DNA of 32,672 bases from an uncultured Fusobacterium sp. (GTDB lineage: Bacteria; Fusobacteriota; Fusobacteriia; Fusobacteriales; Fusobacteriaceae): NCBI GenBank assembly GCA_900541465.1, contig UQJY01000015.1, positions 1-32,672 on the forward strand, written 5' to 3'. Under the pieces are notes generated by a model. It was not told the origin of the DNA. It searched no databases and saw only the letters and a list, made by a program, of their open reading frames with translations. Position numbers and translations under genes: made by a program. This document shows positions 16,573-24,817 of the stretch, piece after piece (positions within the stretch are counted from its first letter, which is position 1; each line of letters begins with the position of its first letter).

Positions 16573-18384
16573 ATGAAAATTAAAAACATAGCAATTATTG
16601 CCCATGTTGACCACGGTAAAACAACTCTTGTTGACTGTCTTTTAAGACAGGCTGGTGTATTCGGGGCACATGAATTGGAAAAAGTCAGTGACAGAGTAAT
16701 GGACTCTAATGACATTGAACGTGAAAGAGGAATTACAATTTTCTCTAAAAACGCTTCTGTTAAATACAAAGATTATAAAATTAACATTGTTGACACTCCG
16801 GGGCATGCTGACTTCGGTGGAGAAGTACAAAGAATAATGAAAATGGTTGACTCTGTTATTCTTCTTGTAGATGCTTTTGAAGGGCCTATGCCTCAGACAA
16901 AATACGTTCTAAAAAAAGCTCTTGAGCAGGGACACAGACCAATCGTTGTTGTAAATAAAGTTGACAGACCAAATGCAAGACCTGAAGAAGTATTATACAT
17001 GGTTTACGATCTGTTCTTAGAGCTTAATGCTAATGAACATCAATTAGAATTCCCTGTTTTATATGCTTCTGGAAAAGGTGGATTTGCTAAAAAAGAACTT
17101 GATGACCCTAGTGAAAATATGATTCCTCTTTTTGAAACTATATTAAGCGAAGTTGATGATCCTGAAGGAGATGAAAATAAACCTCTTCAATTCCTTATCA
17201 CAAACATTGAATACGACAACTATGTTGGACAGCTTGCAGTTGGTAAAATTCACAACGGAAAAATAAGAAAGAACCAAGAAGTTATGCTTATAAAAAGAGA
17301 CGGAAAAATGGTTAAAGGAAAAGTTTCTCTTCTTTATGGTTACGAAGGACTTAACAGAGTTGAAATTCCTGAAGCAACAACTGGAGAAATAATTTCAATA
17401 GCCGGACTTTCTGGTCTTGACATTGGAGAAACAATAGCTGATATAAATAATCCTGAAGCTCTTCCATTAATAAGCATTGATGAGCCTACACTTGCTATGA
17501 CATTCATGGTAAATAACTCTCCTTTTGCTGGAAAAGATGGAAAATATATTACATCAAGAAATATCTGGGACAGACTTCAAAAAGAATTACAGAAAAACGT
17601 AAGTATGAGAGTAGAAGCAACTGATTCTCCAGATGCCTTTACTGTTAAAGGAAGAGGAGAACTTCAATTATCTATACTTCTTGAAAATATGAGAAGAGAA
17701 GGTTATGAAGTACAAGTTTCAAAACCAAGAGTTATCTTTAAAGAAATAGACGGAAAAACTTATGAACCGGTTGAAATAGCTGTTGTTGACGTTGAAGAAA
17801 CTTTTGCAGGTGTTGTTATTGAAAAACTTGGAGGAAGAAAAGGAGAACTTATCTCTATGACTCCAGGACAAGACGGATATACTCGTCTTGAATTTAAAAT
17901 ACCATCAAGAGGAATAATCGGATACAGAAATGAATTTTTAACAGATACAAAAGGATCTGGAATCTTAAACCACTCTTTCTATGACTTTGAACCATTTAAA
18001 GGTCCAATATCTGGAAGAAAAAAAGGAGTTTTAATTGCAACTGAAACAGGTGTATCTGTTGCTTATGCTTTAAATGCTCTTCAAGATAGAGGAGAAATGT
18101 TTATTGATCCTGGAATTAATGTTTACGAAGGAATGGTTGTTGGAGAACACAGCAAAGAAAATGACCTTGTTGTAAACGTATGTAAAACTAAAAAACTTAC
18201 AAACACAAGAGCTGCTGGTTCTGACGATGCAGTAAAACTTGCTCCGCCAAGAAAACTTACTCTTGAACAGGCTCTTGATTATATCTCTGAAGATGAATTT
18301 GTTGAAGTTACTCCTAATTTCATCAGATTAAGAAAAAAATATCTTACTGACAATGAAAGAAGAAGACATTTTAACAAAAACTAA
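16573..18384 (+). CDS. typA: Ribosome-associated translational GTPase TypA/BipA
   Basis: Translation-factor GTPase that binds the 70S or 50S ribosome and supports 50S assembly and growth under stress, especially cold. The 603 residues carry all G motifs: [10 protein letters not shown] near 11, [21 protein letters not shown]. These are followed by domains II, III, V and the C-terminal domain specific to TypA ([19 protein letters not shown], then [14 protein letters not shown] and [15 protein letters not shown]). Length is normal. AAGGAAGG precedes the ATG. No clear hairpin terminator follows in the 177 bases before ptsH, so some read-through into ptsH is possible. Confidence 0.97.
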   Translation: MKIKNIAIIAHVDHGKTTLVDCLLRQAGVFGAHELEKVSDRVMDSNDIERERGITIFSKNASVKYKDYKINIVDTPGHADFGGEVQRIMKMVDSVILLVDAFEGPMPQTKYVLKKALEQGHRPIVVVNKVDRPNARPEEVLYMVYDLFLELNANEHQLEFPVLYASGKGGFAKKELDDPSENMIPLFETILSEVDDPEGDENKPLQFLITNIEYDNYVGQLAVGKIHNGKIRKNQEVMLIKRDGKMVKGKVSLLYGYEGLNRVEIPEATTGEIISIAGLSGLDIGETIADINNPEALPLISIDEPTLAMTFMVNNSPFAGKDGKYITSRNIWDRLQKELQKNVSMRVEATDSPDAFTVKGRGELQLSILLENMRREGYEVQVSKPRVIFKEIDGKTYEPVEIAVVDVEETFAGVVIEKLGGRKGELISMTPGQDGYTRLEFKIPSRGIIGYRNEFLTDTKGSGILNHSFYDFEPFKGPISGRKKGVLIATETGVSVAYALNALQDRGEMFIDPGINVYEGMVVGEHSKENDLVVNVCKTKKLTNTRAAGSDDAVKLAPPRKLTLEQALDYISEDEFVEVTPNFIRLRKKYLTDNERRRHFNKN

Positions 18385-18451
18385 TTTGGTTGATTTTTAA
18401 TCATTCGTTGGTAAACTTTTGAAACTCGTGTTAATAAAGTCACATAATAGG

Positions 18452-18480
18452 TTGACAAACAGAGAAAAATCAGCTATTCT
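18452..18480 (+). promoter_or_regulatory. Promoter of ptsH
   Basis: A perfect -35 TTGACA (18452-18457), a 17-base spacer and TATTCT (18475-18480) give a strong promoter with a leader of about 75 bases before the ptsH ATG. Confidence 0.75.
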
Positions 18481-18561
18481 ATATTTGCTGTTTAAATTAA
18501 TTTTATTTGTATAAATGTATAATTCAAAGTAATTTTAATATTTTAGGAAGGTGGAAAAAAC

Positions 18562-18828
18562 ATGGCATGTAGTAAAACTGTAGAAATCACAAATGAAACT
18601 GGTCTTCACACTAGACCTGGAAATGAGTTCGTTAGCTTAGCAAAAACTTTCTCTTCAGCTATTGAAGTTGAAAATGAAGAAGGGAAAAAAGTTAAAGGAA
18701 CTTCTCTTTTAAAACTTTTATCTTTAGGAATTAAAAAAGGAGCAAAAGTTACTGTTCATGCTGACGGTGCTGATGAAACTGAAGCATGTGAAAAATTAGC
18801 TGAACTTCTTGCTAACTTAAAAGACTAA
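18562..18828 (+). CDS. ptsH: Phosphocarrier protein HPr
   Basis: Central phosphocarrier of the sugar phosphotransferase system, passing phosphate from enzyme I to the sugar-specific EIIA domains. The 88-residue protein has the active-site histidine H16 in GLHTRPG (HTRPG instead of the common HARPA). A serine at position 48 (GTSLLKLLSLGI) aligns with the Ser46 that HPr kinase modifies in Gram-positives, so catabolite control through HPr(Ser-P) is possible. GGAAGGTGG precedes the ATG. It is followed by a terminator and then ptsI, so ptsI may rely on read-through. Confidence 0.96.
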   Translation: MACSKTVEITNETGLHTRPGNEFVSLAKTFSSAIEVENEEGKKVKGTSLLKLLSLGIKKGAKVTVHADGADETEACEKLAELLANLKD

Positions 18829-18839
18829 TTCTAAATACT

Positions 18840-18880
18840 AAGAGGGGAATACTCTATACTCTATTCCTCTCTTTTTTTTC
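18840..18880 (+). terminator. Terminator or attenuator between ptsH and ptsI
   Basis: AAGAGGGGAATA pairs with TATTCCTCTCTT (one G-U pair) around a ten-base loop and is followed by a run of eight Ts. It would make ptsH mRNA more abundant than ptsI, which fits the usual stoichiometry of HPr and enzyme I. Confidence 0.85.
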
Positions 18881-18917
18881 AAAATATTCTATTTTATTAT
18901 AAAGGAAGGTATTTTAA

Positions 18918-20648
18918 ATGGGTAAAATAATAAAAGGGATTCCTGCATCTCCGGGGATTTCTATTGGGAAAGTTTATTTATATAAAGAAAATGAACTTTT
19001 TATAGATACTAGCGAAGCAAAAAATTTAGAAATAGAAAAAGATAAACTTCTTCATGGAAGAGATCTTACAAAAGAACAGCTTCTTCGTATAAGAGAAAAA
19101 ACAGCTAAAAGTTTAGGAGAGGACAAAGCAGCTATTTTTGACGGTCACATCACTCTTTTAGAAGATGAAGACCTTTTTGACGAAGTTGTTGAATTAATCG
19201 AAGATGAAAACATAACTGCTGAATATGCACTTGAGCAGGGAATAAACGGATACTGTGAAATGCTTGCAAATCTTGAAGATGCTTACTTAAGAGAAAGAGC
19301 AGCAGACTTAAAAGACATTGGAAAAAGATGGCTTTATAATGTAACAGGAACTGAAATAGTTGATTTATCAAATCTTCCAAAAGATTCTGTTGTTATTACA
19401 AAAGACCTTACTCCATCAGATACTGCTCAGCTTGATCTTAATAATGTAATAGCTTTTGTTACTGAAATCGGTGGAAAAACAGCTCACTCTTCAATCATGG
19501 CAAGATCACTTGAACTTCCTGCTGTTGTAGGAACAGGAAGTGTGTGCAGTGAAGTTGCAACAGGAATGGATATAATAGTTGATGCAATAGAAGGTATTGC
19601 TATCATTAATCCTAGTGAAGAAGAATTTAAAACATACACAGCAAAAAGAGAAGAATATCTTGCTGAAAAAGAACTTTTAAAACAATTAAAAGATAAAGAT
19701 GCTGTTTCAAAAGATGGAATAAAAGTTGGAGCATGGGCAAATATCGGTTCTCCAAAAGATGTTCCAGGGCTTTTAAGAAACGGAGCACAAGGAATCGGAC
19801 TTTACAGAACTGAATTCTTATTCATGAACAACGACAGATTCCCAAGTGAAGAGGAGCAGTTTGAAGCATATAAAACTGTTGCTGAATCTCTTGAAGGAAA
19901 ACCTGTAACAATAAGAACAATGGATATCGGTGGAGATAAATCTCTTCCATATATGGAACTTCCAAAAGAAGAAAATCCATTCCTTGGATGGAGAGCTTTA
20001 AGAGTCTGCCTTGACAGACCTGAAATATTAAAAACACAATTTAGAGCATTACTTAGAGCTTCTGCTTTCGGATATATAAAAATCATGCTTCCTATGATTA
20101 TATCTCTTGACGAAGTTAGAAAATCAAGAGCATTGCTTAAAGAATGTATGGAAGAATTAAGAGCAGAAGGAGTAGCATTTGATGAAAATATTCAGCTTGG
20201 AATAATGGTTGAAACTCCTGCTGTATGCTTTAGAGCTGCATCATTTGCTAAAGAATGCGATTTCTTTTCAATAGGTACTAACGACTTAACACAATACACA
20301 TTAGCTGTAGACAGAGGAAATGAGAAAATATCTCATCTTTACAATTCATACAACCCTGCTGTATTACAAGCAATTAAATGTGCAATAGACGGAGCTCATG
20401 CCGGTGGTATAACTATTTCCATGTGCGGAGAGTTTGCCGGAGATGAAAATGCTACTGCAATATTATTTGGAATGGGACTTGATGCTTTCTCAATGTCAGC
20501 AATATCAGTTCCAAGAATTAAGAAAAATATCATGTCACTTGATAAAAAAGAATGTGAAAAATTAGTAGAAAGGGTTCTTGAACAAACAACTGCTCAAGAA
20601 GTGTTGGAAGTAGTAGCAGAATTCAATAAAACAGTTTATGGAAAATAG
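18918..20648 (+). CDS. ptsI: Phosphoenolpyruvate-protein phosphotransferase (enzyme I)
   Basis: Transfers phosphate from PEP to HPr. The 576-residue length is standard. The N-terminal HPr-binding helical domain is followed by the phosphohistidine domain with H190 in GGKTAHSSIMARSLELP, and the PEP-binding TIM barrel has GIGLYRTEFLFM, LDRPE, MVETPAVCF, FSIGTNDLTQY and MCGEFAGD. All the expected catalytic positions are intact, including the cysteine of MCGE. AAGGAAGG precedes the ATG. It lies 89 bases after ptsH with a hairpin between them, and ends with its own terminator. Confidence 0.97.
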   Translation: MGKIIKGIPASPGISIGKVYLYKENELFIDTSEAKNLEIEKDKLLHGRDLTKEQLLRIREKTAKSLGEDKAAIFDGHITLLEDEDLFDEVVELIEDENITAEYALEQGINGYCEMLANLEDAYLRERAADLKDIGKRWLYNVTGTEIVDLSNLPKDSVVITKDLTPSDTAQLDLNNVIAFVTEIGGKTAHSSIMARSLELPAVVGTGSVCSEVATGMDIIVDAIEGIAIINPSEEEFKTYTAKREEYLAEKELLKQLKDKDAVSKDGIKVGAWANIGSPKDVPGLLRNGAQGIGLYRTEFLFMNNDRFPSEEEQFEAYKTVAESLEGKPVTIRTMDIGGDKSLPYMELPKEENPFLGWRALRVCLDRPEILKTQFRALLRASAFGYIKIMLPMIISLDEVRKSRALLKECMEELRAEGVAFDENIQLGIMVETPAVCFRAASFAKECDFFSIGTNDLTQYTLAVDRGNEKISHLYNSYNPAVLQAIKCAIDGAHAGGITISMCGEFAGDENATAILFGMGLDAFSMSAISVPRIKKNIMSLDKKECEKLVERVLEQTTAQEVLEVVAEFNKTVYGK

Positions 20649-20673
20649 TTTATAGTCCATAAGTACAAAATAG

Positions 20674-20705
20674 AAGAGGTGTGGAATTCCACCCTCTTTT
20701 ATTTT
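20674..20705 (+). terminator. Terminator of ptsI
   Basis: AAGAGG-T-GTGG and CCAC-CCTCTT pair around a four-base loop with a single bulged T, followed by TTATTTT, about 26 bases past the stop. Confidence 0.85.
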
Positions 20706-20742
20706 GCAAAAAATTTTATTTTTTATTAAAACTTCAATTTTC

Positions 20743-20761
20743 GTGGTTTTTATATTATACT
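20743..20761 (+). promoter_or_regulatory. Probable cobQ promoter
   Basis: GTGGTTTTTAT is followed by AT and TATACT (20756-20761), matching the layout upstream of truB. A weak -35 (TTCAAT, 20733-20738) lies at 17-base spacing. Confidence 0.45.
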
Positions 20762-20812
20762 ATAAATGAGAAATAAACTATAAAATAAATTTCTTTTTAA
20801 TAGAGGTGAAAA

Positions 20813-22312
20813 ATGCATAAAAAAATAATGCTGCAGGGAACAGGTTCTTCTGTGGGAAAATCAATTCTTACTGCCGGTCTGTGCAGAATTTTTGCTCAGG
20901 ACGGATATAAAGTTGCTCCTTTCAAATCTCAAAATATGGCTCTTAATTCTTTTGTGGATATAGACGGAAAGGAGATGAGCAGAGCTCAGGTTGTACAGGC
21001 AGAAGCCTGCAATGCTGTTCCACGTTGTTTTATGAATCCGATTCTTCTTAAACCAACTGGTGGAGAAGACTGCTCACAGGTTATAATTGAGGGAGTTCCT
21101 TTTAAAAATATGAATGCACAGGAATATTACAGCAATTCTGAAAAATTTAAAAAGATTGCTCTGAAAAATTATAACAAATTAAAAAAAGAATTTGAAATCT
21201 GTGTTCTTGAAGGAGCAGGAAGCCCTGCTGAAATAAATTTAAGAGATGTCGACCTTGTAAATATGGGTATGGCAGAACTTGTAAATGCTCCTGTTATTCT
21301 TATCGGAGATATTGAAAGAGGAGGAGTTTTTGCTTCTATCTATGGAACAATAATGCTTCTTGATGAAGCTGACAGAAACAGAATAAAAGGTTATATTATA
21401 AATAAATTCAGAGGCGACGAGGCTCTTCTTGAAAGCGGAATTGCTAAAATGGACGCAGCTCTAAAAAAACATGGAATTGATGTTCCTTGCCTTGGGGTTA
21501 TCCCTTACACAAAAATAAATCTTGAAAAAGAAGACAGCTACACTTATGATTCTCTTTCATCTCATCAGCCTGAAAAAGATATTAACATAGCTGTTATAAA
21601 ATTTGATAAACTTTCAAACTCAACAGATTTTACTTCTCTTTTGATGTATGATGATGTAAATCTTCAATATATTGAAACTGCTGACCAGCTTAATGAAAGT
21701 TTTGATATAATTATTCTTCCTGGAAGCAAGAATGCTATCTATGATTTCAGCCTTATAAAAGAAAGAAAGATAGCACAGAAAATAAAAGAACTTGCTGAAA
21801 TGGGAAAAATAATAATCGGAATACACAGCGGTTTCCAAATGCTTGGAAAAAGTATAAAAGATTTGGAACAGGTAGAAAGCTCATATTTAAAAATTGAAGG
21901 ACTTGGACTTCTTGACATTACTACGAAAATGGAAAGTAAAAAATATACTCAGCAGGTCAATAAAGTTCTTCAGCACTGTACAGGAATTTTAGAAGGATTT
22001 AACGGAATGAAAATAAACGGCTATGAAATTCATCAGGGAGTTACAACAGGAGATGACAGTTTTTCTGTAGTAGAAGACGGAGGTTTCAGCCTTATCTGCC
22101 GTGATAATATCATTGGAACATATATCCACGGTATTTTTGATTCTCCAAAATTTACAAGAAAACTTTTAAATAAGATAAGAGCAAAAAAAGGTCTTTCACC
22201 TATTTTTGATTTTATGAGCCTTGAAACACACAAAGAAAAAGAGTATAAAAGACTTGCAAAAGTTATGAGAACACATCTTGATATGGATAAAATATATTCT
22301 ATTTTAAAATAA
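20813..22312 (+). CDS. cobQ: Cobyric acid synthase homologue lacking the glutaminase cysteine
   Basis: Family role: ATP-dependent amidation of four carboxylates of adenosylcobyrinic diamide, using ammonia from glutamine. The 499 residues have the family's N-terminal ATP-binding fold (GTGSSVGKS near 10-18, FKSQNMALNS, MNPILLKPTG, GDIERGGVFAS) and a C-terminal class I amidotransferase domain (IILPGSKNAI, GYEIHQG, GTYIHGIFD). The nucleophile motif normally reads GICGGYQMLG, but here it is GIHSGFQMLG, so the expected Cys is His338 and the next Gly is Ser339. The catalytic-site His of GTYIHG is kept. Glutamine hydrolysis should be lost, while synthetase residues look intact; free ammonia or a different reaction is possible. 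No other cobalamin genes are nearby. Confidence 0.88.
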   Translation: MHKKIMLQGTGSSVGKSILTAGLCRIFAQDGYKVAPFKSQNMALNSFVDIDGKEMSRAQVVQAEACNAVPRCFMNPILLKPTGGEDCSQVIIEGVPFKNMNAQEYYSNSEKFKKIALKNYNKLKKEFEICVLEGAGSPAEINLRDVDLVNMGMAELVNAPVILIGDIERGGVFASIYGTIMLLDEADRNRIKGYIINKFRGDEALLESGIAKMDAALKKHGIDVPCLGVIPYTKINLEKEDSYTYDSLSSHQPEKDINIAVIKFDKLSNSTDFTSLLMYDDVNLQYIETADQLNESFDIIILPGSKNAIYDFSLIKERKIAQKIKELAEMGKIIIGIHSGFQMLGKSIKDLEQVESSYLKIEGLGLLDITTKMESKKYTQQVNKVLQHCTGILEGFNGMKINGYEIHQGVTTGDDSFSVVEDGGFSLICRDNIIGTYIHGIFDSPKFTRKLLNKIRAKKGLSPIFDFMSLETHKEKEYKRLAKVMRTHLDMDKIYSILK

Positions 22313-22353
22313 AATTTTATTTCTTATCTATATTTATAGATAACTATATAGAG

Positions 22354-22388
22354 AAAAAATCCGAGATTTTTGGTCTCGGATTTTTTTT
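22354..22388 (+). terminator. Bidirectional terminator between cobQ and the 71-residue gene
   Basis: A 13-bp perfect stem (AAAAAATCCGAGA with its complement) around a seven-base loop, flanked by A and T tracts. It serves cobQ on the plus strand and the small gene ending at 22408 on the minus strand. Confidence 0.9.
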
Positions 22389-22407
22389 GGAAATTCATTA
22401 GAAATTT

Positions 22408-22623
22408 TTATGCACTTTTCTGACTTATCTGTGTTTCTGTATTTAAAAATAATTTCTCTAAATAATTTAAAGTTCTGTCTATATTATTGCTTTTTAGAGA
22501 TACTTTCTGGTCTCCATATGGAAATACTATACTAAAAATACCATTTTCTTCATGTATGTCACATACTAAAACCATATTTCCTATAAACATGTTCCATTTT
22601 TTTTGTTTTATTAGTATTTTCAT
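22408..22623 (-). CDS. 71-residue protein of unknown function, divergent from the S24 repressor
   Basis: I do not recognise this protein. It is probably real because it has a GGAGG ribosome binding site at good spacing, a perfect consensus promoter (TTGACA-17-TATAAT) and a terminator. The first half alternates basic and hydrophobic residues (MKILIKQKKWNMF, then IGNMVLVCDI), suggesting beta strands; a central part GIFSIVFPYGDQKVSLKSN looks like two more strands; and the C-terminal part NNIDRTLNYLEKLFL is probably a helix. No signal peptide or membrane segment is evident. It lies head-to-head with the XRE-S24 repressor gene and shares an operator-like palindrome, so it is likely repressed by that protein. 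Confidence 0.7.
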   Translation of the reverse strand: MKILIKQKKWNMFIGNMVLVCDIHEENGIFSIVFPYGDQKVSLKSNNIDRTLNYLEKLFLNTETQISQKSA

Positions 22624-22687
22624 AATCTTACCTCCGCAAAATATCTATTTAATATCACTGACAGGTTATCTTTTTTTATATATAGCA

Positions 22688-22719
22688 ATTATAATATTCT
22701 TATCTATATTTGTCAATAG
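22688..22719 (-). promoter_or_regulatory. Consensus promoter and operator-like palindrome for the 71-residue gene
   Basis: On the minus strand TTGACA (22716-22711), a 17-base spacer and TATAAT (22693-22688) match the sigma-70 consensus at all twelve positions. The -35 lies inside a 16-base interrupted palindrome CTATTGACAAATATAG (22719-22704) that matches 12 of 16 positions of the one in the repressor promoter. A promoter this strong is usually held off by a repressor. Confidence 0.75.
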
Positions 22720-22733
22720 GTTTTTTATTTTTA

Positions 22734-22762
22734 TTGCAATCTATTAAAATTTATAGTACAAT
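22734..22762 (+). promoter_or_regulatory. Autoregulated promoter of the S24 repressor
   Basis: TTGCAA (22734-22739) and TACAAT (22757-22762) are separated by exactly 17 bases. The palindrome CTATTAAAATTTATAG (22741-22756) sits inside that spacer. A repressor bound there would exclude RNA polymerase, giving negative autoregulation. Confidence 0.65.
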
Positions 22763-22793
22763 TTAACTATGAACAGATGTAAGGAGGCAGAAT

Positions 22794-23471
22794 ATGGACT
22801 TTATTACTTTTTTAAAATCAAGAAGAGAACAATTAGGATACAGCCAAAATAAATTTGCTAAACTTGTTAATATAACTCAGTCATATTTTAATTCTATTGA
22901 AAGAGGAGAGGTGAAAAATCCTCCAAGCCAGGATGTGCTTGAAAGAATTGCAGAGGGGTTAGAACTTAACTCTGAAGAAAAGAAACAGATGTTTTATCTT
23001 GCAGCTATTGAAAGAACACCAAAAGTTATACTTGATACTTTAAACGAACTTGAAGAAGAAGTAAAATTAAAATCAAAAAATAAAATGCAGAGCTCTGAAA
23101 ATTCTATCCCGCTTTTTGAAAGAATTTCTGCCGGGCCTGGAGCTTTCAGTGATGAAGAGATAACAGATTATATTGTTCTTCCAGGAATAAAAAATAACAA
23201 CAATATTTTTGCTGTAAATGTTGTGGGAGATTCTATGGAACCTACTATAAAAGACGGCTCAATTATAATCTGCAAAAAAAATATTGAAATCAGAAACGGG
23301 GAGATTGGAGCATTTTTTATAGATGACCAAGCTTATGTAAAAAGACTTAAGATAACAAAAAATTATATTGCACTTATAAGCGACAACCCAAACTATGCTC
23401 CTATCTATATAGGACCGGGAGAAAATTTCCATGCTGTTGGAAAGGTTATAAAAGTTTTAAGTGATATATAA
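22794..23471 (+). CDS. XRE-family repressor with S24 (LexA/CI-like) self-cleavage domain
   Basis: A 225-residue transcription regulator. Residues about 4-60 are an XRE helix-turn-helix (LGYSQNKFAKLVNITQSYFNSIERG), about 75-105 a linker, and about 107-225 an S24 peptidase domain. The serine-lysine dyad is S147 in VVGDSMEPT and K183 in AYVKRLK, and a cleavable Ala-Gly bond is present at A113-G114 in ISAGPGAF. Such proteins lose DNA binding when RecA filaments (SOS) or another signal triggers self-cleavage. AAGGAGG precedes the ATG. It is divergent from the 71-residue gene, and matching palindromes overlap both promoters. It resembles phage CI-type repressors, but no phage genes are present in the window. 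Confidence 0.93.
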   Translation: MDFITFLKSRREQLGYSQNKFAKLVNITQSYFNSIERGEVKNPPSQDVLERIAEGLELNSEEKKQMFYLAAIERTPKVILDTLNELEEEVKLKSKNKMQSSENSIPLFERISAGPGAFSDEEITDYIVLPGIKNNNNIFAVNVVGDSMEPTIKDGSIIICKKNIEIRNGEIGAFFIDDQAYVKRLKITKNYIALISDNPNYAPIYIGPGENFHAVGKVIKVLSDI

Positions 23472-23480
23472 TTTATAGAA

Positions 23481-23512
23481 AACAGTTGGCAGAAATGTCA
23501 GCTGTTTTTTTC
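23481..23512 (+). terminator. Terminator of the S24 repressor gene
   Basis: An 11-bp stem with two G-U pairs (AACAGTTGGCA with TGTCAGCTGTT), a GAAA tetraloop and a T-rich tail follow the stop by about ten bases. Confidence 0.88.
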
Positions 23513-23543
23513 TTTTATAAATATAGTATATCTTTTATTTTCA

Positions 23544-23552
23544 TGTTATAAT
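23544..23552 (+). promoter_or_regulatory. Extended -10 promoter of the ROK regulator
   Basis: TGTTATAAT, an extended -10 element, lies about 32 bases before the preferred GTG start. No good -35 is visible. Confidence 0.55.
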
Positions 23553-23583
23553 TATAGAAATGTTATAAAATAAGGTGATTTTA

Positions 23584-24765
23584 GTGAAAATAGAAGATAT
23601 AAAAAAAACAAACACATCAAAAATTTTAAATGGATTAAGAATAAACAATAACATTTCAAAAAAAGATTTATCAGACATAATAAAACTCTCTCCAAGTACA
23701 GTTACAGAAATCTGTGCTGTTCTTACAGAACAAAATATAATAAAAGAATTGGGAGCAGTAAACTCTGATAAACCCGGAAGAAAAAAAATTCTTTTATCAA
23801 TAAACTACGATTATAAAAAAATAATAGGAATTGATATTAAAAGAAATCTTTTTACTATAAGTCTTACAAATTTAAAAGGAAATATTATTTTTCAACAAAC
23901 TATTAAAACAGATACTTCTGAGCCTTATATTTTTACGGAGTTTCTTTGTGAAAGTATAAAAACACTTATTAAAGAAAATTCTTTGAAAAAAAATGATATT
24001 CTTGGGATTGGAATAAGTATTGTGGGAGTTGTAGATGCTAAGAATAAAGCAACTATGAGTTTTATAGGTTTTTGGAATGAAGCTGTTCCATTAGGAAAAA
24101 TAATTGAAGAAAAAATAGAAATTCCTGTATTTTTAAATAATAATGTTAAAAATCTTGCAATTTATCAAATGTTTGCAAATAATACCCTTTCAGATTTCTT
24201 TCTTTTAAAATACGGAACAGGAGTAGGAGGAAGTCTTGTTATTCAAAAACAGCTTTTTAAAAATGAAACTCCTATGAGCGGAGAAATAGGGCACTCAATA
24301 GTTACAGACAGTGAAGAGATCTGTCCTGTATGCAAAAGAAAAGGATGTTTTGAATATAACTTTTCAGAGACAGCCATTATAAAAAAAATTAAAAAAATTT
24401 TTTCAAAGTCAGAAACTCCTATTCTTTTTTCTATGGTCTCAGGAAAAATTGAAAAAATTTCTTTTAAAGAAATTTTAAAAGCAGGAGAACAAGGAGAAAT
24501 TGCTGTTTTAAAATTATTTGAACAGGCTGCAGATAATCTTTCAATTATAATTTTAAATATGTTTACTTTATTTTATCCTGAAAAAATAATTTTATGTGGA
24601 GAAATTTTTAAAAATGAAGTTTTTTTAAATTACTTTTTTGGTTTTATTCATAAAAAACAAATCTTTGATTTTAAAAAAATAATATGTATAAGTTCAATAT
24701 CTGCTGAAGAAGAAAAAACTGCACCTGTTTTTTCTGTTTTAAAAGAAAAATTTTATATGATATAA
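23584..24765 (+). CDS. ROK-family transcriptional regulator
   Basis: A 393-residue protein with an N-terminal winged helix (KTNTSKILNGLRINNNISKKDLSDI, then LSPSTVTEICAVL) and a C-terminal ROK sugar-kinase-like domain (GIGISIVGVVD, KYGTGVGGSLVIQ, then the zinc site GHSIVTDSEEICPVCKRKGC). In active ROK kinases the catalytic base is the Asp of END; here the motif is N-N-N (VFLNNNVKN), so it should not phosphorylate sugar and acts as a sensor only. Start: the frame is open from a GTG at 23575, but the GTG at 23584 has AAGGTGA at correct spacing and is preferred. It is convergent with a sulfatase-symporter pair, which is its most likely target, with a sugar or sugar derivative as ligand. Confidence 0.9.
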   Translation: MKIEDIKKTNTSKILNGLRINNNISKKDLSDIIKLSPSTVTEICAVLTEQNIIKELGAVNSDKPGRKKILLSINYDYKKIIGIDIKRNLFTISLTNLKGNIIFQQTIKTDTSEPYIFTEFLCESIKTLIKENSLKKNDILGIGISIVGVVDAKNKATMSFIGFWNEAVPLGKIIEEKIEIPVFLNNNVKNLAIYQMFANNTLSDFFLLKYGTGVGGSLVIQKQLFKNETPMSGEIGHSIVTDSEEICPVCKRKGCFEYNFSETAIIKKIKKIFSKSETPILFSMVSGKIEKISFKEILKAGEQGEIAVLKLFEQAADNLSIIILNMFTLFYPEKIILCGEIFKNEVFLNYFFGFIHKKQIFDFKKIICISSISAEEEKTAPVFSVLKEKFYMI

Positions 24766-24800
24766 AAGAGCAGTTCCTAAAACAGGAGCTGCTCTTTAAA
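24765..24800. terminator. Bidirectional terminator between the ROK and symporter genes
   Basis: A 14-bp stem with one G-U pair (AAAGAGCAGTTCCT with AGGAGCTGCTCTTT) around a five-base loop lies between the two convergent stop codons. The tail is stronger in T on the minus strand. Confidence 0.85.
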
Positions 24801-24817
24801 CTTAGGTAGGTAATAAC

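Noticed and set aside
18385..18561. Riboswitch or other structured leader upstream of ptsH
   Set aside because: Only a standard promoter and an AT-rich leader are visible; no strong hairpins or known riboswitch motifs were found.
22487..22747. Open frame of 86 codons on the plus strand
   Set aside because: It is antisense to the 71-residue gene, runs through the divergent promoter region and has no ribosome binding site.
22794..23471. Prophage immunity region
   Set aside because: The repressor looks phage-like, but no integrase, structural, lysis or replication genes are nearby and the flanking genes are ordinary.
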